NCBI GenBank assembly: GCA_942491945.1
Contig: CALODD010000037.1
Coordinates: 78,154-142,153 of the forward strand
Direction: 5' to 3'
Source: JAJDYQ01 sp942491945
GTDB lineage: Bacteria > Pseudomonadota > Gammaproteobacteria > JAJDYQ01
DNA length: 64,000 bases
Part shown: in pieces, positions 26,079-33,958 of the stretch
Layout of the letters: every line of letters begins with the position of its first letter
How positions within the stretch are numbered: the stretch's first letter is position 1
Translations under genes and position numbers: made by a program
Notes under the pieces: model-generated
What the model was told of the DNA's origin: nothing
What the model saw: only the letters and a program-made list of their open reading frames with translations
The model's database searches: none

Positions 26079-26579
26079 TTAATGAGAATGGCCACAGCCA
26101 CCCTCAGCATGGACATGTCCATGAGACAACTCTTCTTCAGTTGCCTCGCGGACATCGACGATATTCACATCAAAATGCAGGTTCATCCCTGCCATCGTAT
26201 GGTTACCATCGATAGTCACTTCATCACCATCGATCTCAGTCACAGTAATGACCATCATCTCGCCTTCCGGTGACTGCGCCTGGAACTGCATACCCGGCTG
26301 AATATCAGCACCTTCCTCAAACATATTCCGTGGCACAACCTGGATACGCTCAGGGTCAACCGCACCATAAGCATCTTTCGGTTCGATACTGACGCTGACA
26401 GAATCACCAGCCTGTTTACCGTCTAAAGCAGTCTCCAGACCAGGAATAATATTTTGTGCACCGTGCAGATAGGCAAACTCGCCATTTTCCGAGTTATCCA
26501 TAACCTCGCCATCATCATCCTTGAGAGTGTAGTCCATAGTGACCACACTGTTGGCCGCAATCTGCATTGTGAAATCCAT
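26079..26579 (-). CDS. slyD: FKBP-type peptidyl-prolyl isomerase, SlyD family
   Basis: A 166-residue cytosolic prolyl isomerase and chaperone. The FKBP core is split by the inserted-flap domain typical of SlyD: it begins VVTMDYTLKDDDGEVMD, with GLETALDGKQAGD before the flap insertion. The C-terminus HGHVHAEGGCGHSH is rich in His and Cys, like the nickel-binding tail of E. coli SlyD but shorter. It probably helps folding and metal insertion. It is upstream of the solitary kinase on the same strand. Confidence 0.92.
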   Translation of the reverse strand: MDFTMQIAANSVVTMDYTLKDDDGEVMDNSENGEFAYLHGAQNIIPGLETALDGKQAGDSVSVSIEPKDAYGAVDPERIQVVPRNMFEEGADIQPGMQFQAQSPEGEMMVITVTEIDGDEVTIDGNHTMAGMNLHFDVNIVDVREATEEELSHGHVHAEGGCGHSH

Positions 26580-26745
26580 TCGATAGTGAAAAAAATGATT
26601 TTAGCATGCAGATGCAATAAGTTCCTGCGATCTTAGCCAATTCATTACCATTTAATCTGTAAGACTTTATGGCTAAACAACATAAATACCGAGGTTATAC
26701 AGAGGCTTTATAGATCGCCGGATTAGACACTATTTGACTCAGGTC

Positions 26746-26766
26746 AGAATGGAAGAAATCCATTCT
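26746..26766. other. Small inverted repeat before the DUF3149 gene
   Basis: AGAATGGA and TCCATTCT form a perfect 8-bp hairpin with a 5-base loop, 46 bp before the start of the small membrane protein gene. It may be an operator or a 5' mRNA hairpin. The rest of the 230-bp gap after slyD shows nothing else I can support. Confidence 0.35.
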
Positions 26767-26812
26767 CAGGATAATTAAACCATAGAATTTTTAGCATCCT
26801 CGGAGAAAACCA

Positions 26813-26941
26813 ATGGAACAAATTATTAACCTGCTGTTTGGTAGCTTTACCGGTCAATTAACGTTGGCTGTAATGGGCACAATACTGGCTATGACCATCT
26901 ACTTCATTTACCTGTTCATGAAAAAGCCAGAAGATATCTAG
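26813..26941 (+). CDS. Small DUF3149-type membrane protein (42 residues)
   Basis: A very short gene, MEQIINLLFGSFTGQLTLA at the start, with a single transmembrane helix and a basic end, KKPEDI. The LLFGSxxGxLxLAV pattern matches the DUF3149 family of small single-pass proteins found in beta- and gammaproteobacteria, whose function is unknown. A good ribosome site, GGAG, lies 8 bases before the ATG. It converges with the response regulator gene with only 4 bp between stops. Confidence 0.75.
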   Translation: MEQIINLLFGSFTGQLTLAVMGTILAMTIYFIYLFMKKPEDI

Positions 26942-26945
26942 CCAG

Positions 26946-28100
26946 TTATTTGATGAGCGCCTGTAACTGCTCAATCAGTTTACGGGCGCTATCAGCACTA
27001 TTCTTTACATAAAGCTCTAACAAGGGGCGCATCCGTTCCAGGAGATCGTCAAGCTGGCCGGTCACCTGTTCTTCACGATCTTTCTTTAATAGATAGAGCG
27101 CCTGTTCGACATTCAGGATCGGCGTGTTCGCATTACTAATCGCGCTTTCGTCATAGCTGACCTGATTCCCGCCTTTCTGCTGAGCTTCCTGCAGATATTC
27201 ACCAGCCGCATCCATCAGGTCAATTACTCGTGTCGCGCCATCCACATTAACTTTGGCCAAACCTATACTGGCACTAAAACCGACCTGTTCATTCTGATGT
27301 TGTAAAGAGACCGCATCGACCATTTCACGCACACGCCGCATCATCCGAATCGCGCCGGCAGAATCACGAGTACTCAACAACGCCGCAAACTCATTGAGTC
27401 CAGTTCGGCAAAGCATGTCTTCCTGCCGGGTATGGCGAGAAAGAATTTCACCGACCTTTTTCACTACACTGTTGGACTTATCTTTGCCGATTTTAAGAAA
27501 TAAAGATTTAAAATCATCAATTGCCAATCTGACGATCACCAAGTCATGGTGGTTACGTTTCGCGTAAGACAGGGCCTGCATCGCGGATTTTTCAAAAAAT
27601 GCCCTGGTACCAAGCCCAGTTAACTCATCAACTGCAGCGATTTCCTGTAATTCGGTATCTTTATCTGCCAGCTCATCTGTTGTGCGGACTAATTTACTAT
27701 GTACCTGAATAGCCGCGCGTAACTGGGCAGAATCAAAAGGTTTGGATAAAAACCCGGTTGCTCCCGCCTCAAAAATTCGGGTGCGGTTTTCTTCGGTATC
27801 TTCCTGCCCAGTGACAATGATGACAGGCATAGCTTTAATACGGTCATCTTCTGAGCCGCGCACTTTCTCGAGAAAGCCGTAACCATCCATGACAGGCATG
27901 GATAAATCACAGCAAACGATCTTTATACTCTTATCCTTCTGCAGCAGATTCCAGGCTTCTTCACCATCTCCTGCTTCGACAACATCGTTAAGCCCTTTCA
28001 GAATCCTGGAGACAGATTTACGCATCACACGAGCATCATCTACGATCATGATGCGCATTAGCGTTTCGTCTGTGCTAGCAGGTTGTGCTGCAGAGTTCAT
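26946..28100 (-). CDS. Response regulator with degenerate GGDEF domain
   Basis: A 384-residue protein. Residues about 14-135 are a receiver domain with the phosphate-accepting Asp in VCCDLSMPVMDG and the conserved Lys in FLSKPFD. Residues about 150-310 have a GGDEF fold, but the catalytic motif reads TGLNEF in place of GGDEF, so it cannot be an ordinary cyclase. It may bind GTP or c-di-GMP, or signal by protein contact. The last 70 residues are helical. No histidine kinase is nearby, so its input is an orphan relay. It converges with the DUF3149 gene and diverges from mscS. Confidence 0.9.
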   Translation of the reverse strand: MNSAAQPASTDETLMRIMIVDDARVMRKSVSRILKGLNDVVEAGDGEEAWNLLQKDKSIKIVCCDLSMPVMDGYGFLEKVRGSEDDRIKAMPVIIVTGQEDTEENRTRIFEAGATGFLSKPFDSAQLRAAIQVHSKLVRTTDELADKDTELQEIAAVDELTGLGTRAFFEKSAMQALSYAKRNHHDLVIVRLAIDDFKSLFLKIGKDKSNSVVKKVGEILSRHTRQEDMLCRTGLNEFAALLSTRDSAGAIRMMRRVREMVDAVSLQHQNEQVGFSASIGLAKVNVDGATRVIDLMDAAGEYLQEAQQKGGNQVSYDESAISNANTPILNVEQALYLLKKDREEQVTGQLDDLLERMRPLLELYVKNSADSARKLIEQLQALIK

Positions 28101-28211
28101 TTATTCACTTGTCCAATATCAATTCACATTCTTTAACAGTGTATATCTAGCTTACAAAGCCCGCCTACCCTACCATCGGCCTGTTAAAAAATCACTAACA
28201 AGGAGATACGA

Positions 28212-29024
28212 ATGGAATCTATATTAGCCGATGCACAGGGGCTCCTAATGGAGTATGGCATCAAGGTCGTGGCTGCAATTGCCATATTTATCATTGGTAA
28301 ATGGATCGCACGTTTCCTGGTCAACTTACTAAAGAAAGTAATGCAACGCTCCAATATTGAAGTGACTCTCATCGACTTCGCTGGCAATCTTTCCTATGCC
28401 GCCCTGATAGTGTTTGTCGTCCTGGCTGCCTTGAATCAGCTCGGTATCCAGACCACATCCTTCATCGCAGTCATCGGTGCAGCAGGTCTAGCCATTGGCC
28501 TGGCGATGCAAGACTCGCTGTCGAATTTTGCTGCCGGTGTCATGATGATTATCTTTCGCCCCTTCAAAGTCGGCGATTTCATCGAAGCTGCTGGTACGTC
28601 TGGCACAGCAACCAGTATCAATATATTTACAACCACTTTAAAGACCGGCGATAACCGAGTCATCCATATTCCGAATGGTAATATCCTGAGCGGCAATATC
28701 ATCAATTATTCAGCCAACGACACTCGACGCATCGATATGGTTTTTGGCATCGGATACGAAGACAACATCAAACAGGCCAAGAGCATTATTGAAGAGGCCC
28801 TCAAAGCCGATGAACGTGTGTTACAGGATCCAGCTCCTACGATTGGTGTGGGTGAACTGGCCGACAGCAGCGTAAACATCGTGGTCCGCCCCTGGGTTAA
28901 AACCGACGACTACTGGCCGACTCACTTTGCACTGCATGAAGACATCAAAGAGCGTTTTGATTCTGCCAACATATCGATCCCTTATCCGCAAACCGATGTG
29001 CATCTGCACAAAACCGCAGCGTAA
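28212..29024 (+). CDS. mscS: MscS-type small-conductance mechanosensitive channel
   Basis: A 270-residue channel that releases solutes on hypo-osmotic shock. Three N-terminal transmembrane helices are visible; the third, pore-lining one contains the GAAGLAIGLAMQDSLSNFAAG pattern of small residues. The beta domain follows with RPFKVGDFIEAAGTSGTA, and the C-terminal vestibule ends IPYPQTDVHLH, the family hallmark. Length is close to E. coli MscS (286). It starts after an AAGGAG ribosome site and stands between the response regulator (divergent) and prk. Confidence 0.95.
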   Translation: MESILADAQGLLMEYGIKVVAAIAIFIIGKWIARFLVNLLKKVMQRSNIEVTLIDFAGNLSYAALIVFVVLAALNQLGIQTTSFIAVIGAAGLAIGLAMQDSLSNFAAGVMMIIFRPFKVGDFIEAAGTSGTATSINIFTTTLKTGDNRVIHIPNGNILSGNIINYSANDTRRIDMVFGIGYEDNIKQAKSIIEEALKADERVLQDPAPTIGVGELADSSVNIVVRPWVKTDDYWPTHFALHEDIKERFDSANISIPYPQTDVHLHKTAA

Positions 29025-29051
29025 TACTCACTATTAACCAACCACATGATG

Positions 29052-29161
29052 GATAAGATTTACTTATCATGGAGGACAAACTCCTGAGATAGAATGCGCA
29101 GCCCGCTGAGGTACATGGATACCTCCGGGCTGATTCGCATTGCCTGGCAATGCCGCGGCAT
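29052..29161 (+). promoter_or_regulatory. Structured leader region upstream of prk
   Basis: The 172 bp between mscS and prk contain four hairpins in a row. GATAAG/CTTATC is at 29052-29068 and GGAG/CTCC at 29071-29084. A long stem-loop at 29093-29141 is built of AATGCG, CAGCCCG and GAGGTA with exact complements, about 19 bp with small bulges. AATGCCGCGGCATT is a perfect 14-bp palindrome at 29148-29161. There is no T-run, so it is not a plain terminator. It may be an mRNA leader controlling prk, or binding sites for a CbbR-type regulator. No known riboswitch was recognised. Confidence 0.5.
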
Positions 29162-29196
29162 TTTAGCCGCCCGAATTCTAAATACAGGAGCACATC

Positions 29197-30069
29197 ATGT
29201 CTCAAAAACATCCAGTCGTGGCAGTTACCGGATCTTCTGGTGCTGGTACCACCACAGTAAAGCGTGCATTCGAACACATCTTCCTGCGCGAGAGCATCAA
29301 ACCGGCGATCATCGAAGGTGATAGCTATCACCGCTATGAGCGTGCCGAAATGAAAGTCAAAATGGCACAGGAAAACCTCAGCCATTTCGGCCCTGAAGCA
29401 AACGAGTTTGGCATCCTGGCTGATACCTTCAAAGCCTATGGCGATACCGGCATGTGCAAGCGTCGCTATTATTTACATAGCGATGAAGAAGCCGTTCACC
29501 ACAATGGTCGTCTGGGCGTAGACAAAGCACCCGGTGAATTTACACCGTGGGAAGACATCGAAGAAAATACTGACATTCTGTTTTATGAAGGCCTGCACGG
29601 TCTGGCAAAATCAGATGAACATGATGTTTCTCAACACGTCGACCTCGGAGTTGGCGTTGTTCCAATCGTGAACCTTGAATGGATTCAGAAAATCCATCGT
29701 GACAATAAGGAACGTGGTTATTCAGCTGAAGCGATTGTTGATAGCATCCTGCGCCGTATGCCAGATTACATCAACTACATCACGCCTCAGTTCTCAGAGA
29801 CTGACATCAACTTCCAGCGTGTACCAACCGTTGACACATCCGATCCTTTCATCGCTCGTGATATACCAACACCCGATGAAAGCTTCATCGTGATCCGTTT
29901 CAAAGACCCAAGAAAATTCGATACTGATTTCCAGTATCTACTTTCAATGATTGATGGCTCTTTCATGTCACGCCGTAATTCAATCGTGGTTCCGGGTGGC
30001 AAGATGGGTTTTGCAATGGAGATCATCCTGGCGCCAATCATTCATAAAATGATGGAAGGTCGCGGCTAA
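29197..30069 (+). CDS. prk: Phosphoribulokinase (Calvin cycle)
   Basis: A 290-residue bacterial class I enzyme that phosphorylates ribulose 5-phosphate to ribulose 1,5-bisphosphate for carbon fixation. The P-loop is GSSGAGTTTVKRAF, the substrate region EGDSYHRYERAEMK follows, and ILFYEGLHGL is the Walker B region. Length and the end FAMEIILAPIIHKMMEG are typical of proteobacterial Prk. A strong AGGAGC ribosome site precedes the ATG. The FIST gene follows after 4 bp. No Rubisco gene is in the window. A heterotrophic PrkB-type paralog is the alternative identity. Confidence 0.93.
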   Translation: MSQKHPVVAVTGSSGAGTTTVKRAFEHIFLRESIKPAIIEGDSYHRYERAEMKVKMAQENLSHFGPEANEFGILADTFKAYGDTGMCKRRYYLHSDEEAVHHNGRLGVDKAPGEFTPWEDIEENTDILFYEGLHGLAKSDEHDVSQHVDLGVGVVPIVNLEWIQKIHRDNKERGYSAEAIVDSILRRMPDYINYITPQFSETDINFQRVPTVDTSDPFIARDIPTPDESFIVIRFKDPRKFDTDFQYLLSMIDGSFMSRRNSIVVPGGKMGFAMEIILAPIIHKMMEGRG

Positions 30070-30073
30070 CCGA

Positions 30074-31193
30074 ATGCCGTTTCTTTCTGCCTACTCGGCA
30101 CAACCAGATTGGGAACAGGCTGTTGACGAGTGTATAGCGCAAATCGCTGAACAAGCCCAGGGCATGACCCTGGGCTTTGTTTATGCATCAGATAGTTTTT
30201 CTCACCTTCTGCAGCCTATCATTGAGAAACTAAGCAATTCGACACAGCTACAGGACTGGATTGGCACAGTCGGACTCGGCATCTGCCATGGACGAGAAGA
30301 GGTTTATGAGCAGCCAGCTCTATCTCTCCTTATCACCGATATAGACCCGGATAATTATCGATTGATCGAAGGGCTGGATAACCAACTAGAAAATTTACAT
30401 AAACATCAGGCATGGTATGCCGACAACTTCGCCACCGTAGGCATCCTGCATGCAGACCCCTTTAACCAGTCCCTGCCTGAGATGTTAAATGAAATTTCCG
30501 AAACTGTTCCTGAAGGGTTTCTGGTTGGCGGGCTCTCATCATCGCGCCAGGATAACCCACAAATCATTGGGCAAGCACTCAGTGAAGGCAGCGTATCTGG
30601 AGCACTATTTTCAGAGAATGTGCCTGTAGCGACCGCTATCACTCAGGGGATGCTCACCTATCGCTCCCAAACGAACCATCACAGAATCACAACGTAACGT
30701 TATTATTTCAATCGATAACCGACCAGCGCTGGATGTCATGAAAGAAGACATCGGCGAAGATCTGTTAAAAAATCCAGATGAACTCGGCAGCACCATCTTT
30801 GTTGGTTTCCCTGTCAGCGGCTCCGACACTGGTGATTACCTGGTTAGAAATCTGATGGGCATCGATGAGAACTCGAATGTGATTGCCGTTGGTGAAATGG
30901 TCGAAGAAGGTCGTAGCATGATGTTCTGTCGACGCGATCGAGACACTGCTCATGAAGACATGCATCGTATGCTGAGTAATTTACAGAAACGCATTGGTCA
31001 TCAGCCCCCGAAAGGCGCTATTTATTATTCCTGCCTGGGTCGAGGCCGCTCACTATTCGGTCGCGACTCTGTTGAACTCAATATGATCCAGGATACGCTT
31101 GGCGATATCCCTCTCACCGGTTTTTTCTGCAATGGAGAAATCGCCCACAACCAGCTCTATGGATTTACTGGCGTACTCACTGTATTTTTGTAG
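30074..31193 (+). pseudogene. FIST-domain protein with a frameshift in a G4 run
   Basis: Two open frames, 30074-30697 (FIST N-terminal sensor domain, with GFVYASD and VGGLSSSRQDN) and 30738-31193 (FIST C-terminal domain, with FFCNGEIAHNQLYGFTGV), together make one intact-looking protein. They join if one G is removed from the run GGGG at 30646-30649: the repaired sequence reads TQGCSPIAPKRTITESQRN, the conserved FIST junction. FIST proteins are thought to be small-ligand sensors. The break is either a real inactivating insertion or a sequencing error in a homopolymer. The gene lies between prk and the aldo/keto reductase with only 3-4 bp gaps. Confidence 0.85.
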
Positions 31194-31195
31194 GC

Positions 31196-32290
31196 ATGGA
31201 ATATACCCAGCTAGGCCATACCGATATACAAGTTAGCCGCTTATGCCTTGGCAGCATGACCTGGGGTGAGCAAAACACAGTAGCTGAGGCCCATCAACAA
31301 CTCGACTATGCCGTTGAACACGGGATCAACTTTGTTGATACCGCTGAGCTTTATCCTTCACCGCCTAGAGCAGAAACCCAGGGCCGAACAGAAGAATATA
31401 TTGGTAGCTGGATAGCGAAAGGCAATCGCGACAAGATCATACTTGCCAGTAAGGTCTGTGGCCCTGCAAGAACGCTCCCCTGGATACGACAGGGTGAAAC
31501 ACGTTTTACGGAGACAACGCTTAGAGAAGCTCTAGACGACAGCCTACAGCGCTTACAAACCGACTATATCGATCTTTACCAGCTGCACTGGCCTGATCGA
31601 ATTACCAACATTTTTGGTCAGCTCAATTATCCATATATTGATGACGAGCAAGGCACCACAATAGACGAGGTTTTAACAACACTAAAAAGCTTTATTGACG
31701 CTGGAAAAATTCGTGCAATAGGGCTGTCCAATGAAACACCCTGGGGCATGATGCAATTTTTACACATCGCGCAGCAACATGATTTGCCTGTCGCCGCTTC
31801 GATCCAGAACCCTTACAACCTGCTGAACAGAAGCTTTGAAACCAGTCATAGTGAGATCTGTCATCGAGAAGGTATCAGGCTTCTAGCCTATTCCCCTTTG
31901 GCGTTTGGTGTATTAACAGGCAAGTATCTAAACAACCAACAACCCGCAGGCTCGCGTCTGGCATTATCAAAACATTTTAAACGCTATTCCAGTGAAGCAG
32001 CGACAACGACGGTAACACAATATCAGCAGCTGGCATCCCAGCATAATCAGACATTAACTCAGCTGGCTTTAAGTTTTATCTATCAACAACCCTTTGTAAC
32101 CAGCATCATTCTAGGCGCGTCAAACCTTAAACAGCTCGAAGAAAATATTAATAGTATTGAAAACCCACTAACGCCTGATCAGATTAAACAGATCAACAAG
32201 ATTCACCTGAGAATGACCCAACCCCTGCCCCTGATTAACTACTTATCAGACCAGACCGCCAGCCTGTTACCGCTTGGCTCAGTAAAATGA
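31196..32290 (+). CDS. tas: Aldo/keto reductase, Tas-like
   Basis: A 364-residue NADPH-dependent (alpha/beta)8 barrel oxidoreductase. The start MEYTQLGHTDIQVSRLCLG, the catalytic FVDTAELYP (Asp, Tyr), the Lys of IILASKVCGP and the His of YQLHWPDR make the complete tetrad. The NADPH site SIILGASNLKQLEENI is near the end. The N-terminus and the long loop ERTEEYIGSWI-like region match the Tas subgroup. It begins 3 bp after the FIST gene and its tail overlaps the end of the VOC pseudogene on the other strand by 52 bp. Substrate is unknown. Confidence 0.9.
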   Translation: MEYTQLGHTDIQVSRLCLGSMTWGEQNTVAEAHQQLDYAVEHGINFVDTAELYPSPPRAETQGRTEEYIGSWIAKGNRDKIILASKVCGPARTLPWIRQGETRFTETTLREALDDSLQRLQTDYIDLYQLHWPDRITNIFGQLNYPYIDDEQGTTIDEVLTTLKSFIDAGKIRAIGLSNETPWGMMQFLHIAQQHDLPVAASIQNPYNLLNRSFETSHSEICHREGIRLLAYSPLAFGVLTGKYLNNQQPAGSRLALSKHFKRYSSEAATTTVTQYQQLASQHNQTLTQLALSFIYQQPFVTSIILGASNLKQLEENINSIENPLTPDQIKQINKIHLRMTQPLPLINYLSDQTASLLPLGSVK

Positions 32291-32597
32291 AAGCGACGCC
32301 CGCCAGGAAAAGAGAAAGTATCCTGCACAATCTTTCCACCTGCCTCAACTATCCTGGCCTGGGTAGCATCAAGATCATGACTATAGAAAACGATTAAAGC
32401 GCCACCACTGCTAGGATGCGTTTGCCTTATCTGGCTCTATAGAAACTGCCCTCCAGCTTACGGTCACTAAATGCCCGGTAATCCTCTCCGTATGATTGGA
32501 ATGTCCAACTAAATACCTGTTCAAAGAAAGCCTGAGTGGCTTCCAGATCCCGTGCTGCAAACTCCACATAATTGATTGCTTCGTGTTCCATCGCCAT
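32239..32597 (-). pseudogene. VOC-family (glyoxalase-like) gene, frameshifted
   Basis: Read on the minus strand, the start MAMEHEAINYVEFAARDLE and the end FHFTEPSGNRLAVWSDK belong to one small vicinal-oxygen-chelate protein of about 118 residues. The frame changes twice within about 25 bases near 32420-32445: the pieces GSFYRA, DKANAS and SSGGALIVFYSHDLD are in three different frames. The net excess is two bases. The downstream end overlaps the aldo/keto reductase coding end by 52 bp. VOC proteins of this type are metal-dependent lyases or resistance proteins. Either the gene is dead or the sequence has errors. Confidence 0.75.
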
Positions 32598-32615
32598 TAC
32601 GTTAACCCAGTTTAT

Positions 32616-33096
32616 TCAATTGATAACCACGCGGCTCAACATAAAGCGAAGAGAGCCAAGTTCAAAACCAAGATCATCGATTAAGGCGACAATACCGGTG
32701 GAATCACTTCGAGTCTGCAACAGTATTTCACATGTCCGACCCAGCTTTCCAATAACTGACGTGATCAGAAAACGCGCAATCCCCTGACGTCTAAATGCTG
32801 GTTCTATTGCAATACTGTATATCTCACTTCTATTCTTGGACGTATGCATCACCCAGATATACCCAACAGGTTGCCTCTCAACCTCAGCTACATCGATAAA
32901 TGCGCGGAACTTATTACCGCTGATAACGCAGTGACCGTCATTAATTATAGATTCAACTTGTTGAATGAGTACGGCCTTGCCCCTGCGCTGACTCAAACAG
33001 CGTGTTAAATGCCGTTTTCGCATGCTGCACAATCAAACCAATTATGAGGTGCCCATCATCAAGACGTGCTGGGCGAAGAGTAAAACCAGTTGCCAT
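32616..33096 (-). pseudogene. GNAT acetyltransferase gene with a frameshift
   Basis: The true start is ATG 33096 (MATGFTLRPARLDDGHL), which reads 40 residues to about 32980, where the frame is lost. The body of the protein continues in the next frame with KAVLIQQVESIINDG and the acetyl-CoA loop PAFRRQGIARFLI, ending at 32616. Removing one C from the CCCC run at 32980-32983 (a GGGG run on the coding strand) restores one frame reading AQGKAVLIQ. The product would be an N-acetyltransferase of about 159 residues. Cause: inactivating insertion or homopolymer sequencing error. Confidence 0.75.
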
Positions 33097-33190
33097 TTAG
33101 AAACCACTTACAACCGGTAGCCCAGGATATGAAAAAGCGACTTTAAAAGTCACAAGGCGTATAAACCCACACCGAAAGAATTCCTGCACA

Positions 33191-33224
33191 AAAACATATC
33201 GGGTAGCTAGTCGCTACCCGATAT
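33191..33224 (-). terminator. Terminator of the XRE-type regulator gene
   Basis: A perfect 12-bp stem, ATATCGGGTAGC with its complement, encloses a 5-base loop at 33196-33224. On the minus strand it is followed by GTTTTTG. It lies 12 bp after the stop codon of the regulator gene. Confidence 0.8.
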
Positions 33225-33235
33225 AAATTCCGTAT

Positions 33236-33472
33236 TTAGTCAAGTTGATAGCCAACACAACGTAACAGAATTACATAGGTCTCCAGACCGATACCCATGC
33301 CGTGCTCCAGATGATGCACAGTCGACACACTAATACCTGTTTGTGCACGAACTTCTTCGTGGGTCAGGCCTGCTGCCAGACGCTTCTTTTTGAAATCCTG
33401 ACCTAGACGTGCGAGTTCGTCACGCGCATATTTTTGCTCTTCGATCTTGGTTTTGTTTTTTCTCATTGCCAT
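33236..33472 (-). CDS. XRE-family helix-turn-helix regulator
   Basis: A 78-residue DNA-binding protein. The helix-turn-helix is in residues about 24-72: GQDFKKKRLAAGLTHEEV then GISVSTVHHLEHGMGI. The N-terminus is lysine-rich. There is no second domain. Upstream in the 308-bp gap to the tRNA fragment there is an inverted repeat GTCTCA-GATA-TGAGAC at 33571-33586, a candidate autoregulatory operator. The gene stands outside the integrative element, just left of it. Its targets are unknown. Confidence 0.85.
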   Translation of the reverse strand: MAMRKNKTKIEEQKYARDELARLGQDFKKKRLAAGLTHEEVRAQTGISVSTVHHLEHGMGIGLETYVILLRCVGYQLD

Positions 33473-33570
33473 GGTTAATTCTCCAGCTAATATAAATTTA
33501 CCGGCACGTTTTTAACAACATACTCGGCGTGTGTCTGCATTGTCATAAATGATGGCATGACTATCCAAGC

Positions 33571-33586
33571 GTCTCAGATATGAGAC
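33571..33586. promoter_or_regulatory. Candidate operator upstream of the XRE gene
   Basis: The inverted repeat GTCTCA-GATA-TGAGAC stands about 100 bp upstream of the XRE regulator start. It is the only clear symmetric site in the 308-bp gap 33473-33780, which otherwise shows AT-rich sequence and no gene. Confidence 0.35.
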
Positions 33587-33780
33587 ATAAGAAATAACAG
33601 CCTTTATCGCACATGAGGAAAATGCAACCCATTGATTTACATGGATTTATAATACGGCACCAGATGGCACTATAAATACATCGTTATAAACGACTGATTG
33701 TTAAACTTTGTAAACTATTGTCACATTCAAAAATCAGTGAACAACCGAAGATTTATATGAGTCATCAAGAGAAATATAAG

Positions 33781-33839
33781 ATGGTGCCCGGGGCCGGAAT
33801 CGAACCGGCACGAGGTTGCCCTCGAGGGATTTTAAGTCC
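33781..33839. repeat. Left attachment repeat (displaced 3' end of tRNA-Leu)
   Basis: These 59 bases are identical to 39934-39992, the 3' part of the tRNA-Leu(UAA) gene including CCA, T arm, variable arm and part of the anticodon arm. After 33839 the similarity stops at once (ATTAAG against CTTGCG). It is the tRNA end displaced by integration, and marks the left border of the element. Confidence 0.93.
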
Positions 33840-33931
33840 ATTAAGTTGCACCACAGTGATGCACATACTACTACACAAATCAGGAGGTTATATTCTGGGG
33901 CTACTCACTGAAACACTGTGTTTCACAATAA

Positions 33932-33948
33932 ATGTGGACAATTTGTGG
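33932..33948 (+). other. Left-end candidate recombinase arm site
   Basis: The sequence ATGTGGACAATTTGTGG lies 93 bp inside the left repeat. It matches the right-end site at 39867-39883 in 16 of 17 bases and the same orientation, and shares the TGTGGACAA core with the inverted repeat before the integrase. Confidence 0.5.
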
Positions 33949-33958
33949 CCATCTTTGG

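Noticed and set aside
29023..29040. Sequence resembling a T7 promoter (TAATACTCACTATTA) after mscS
   Set aside because: It lacks the GAC of the T7 consensus and there is no phage polymerase in the window; a chance match.
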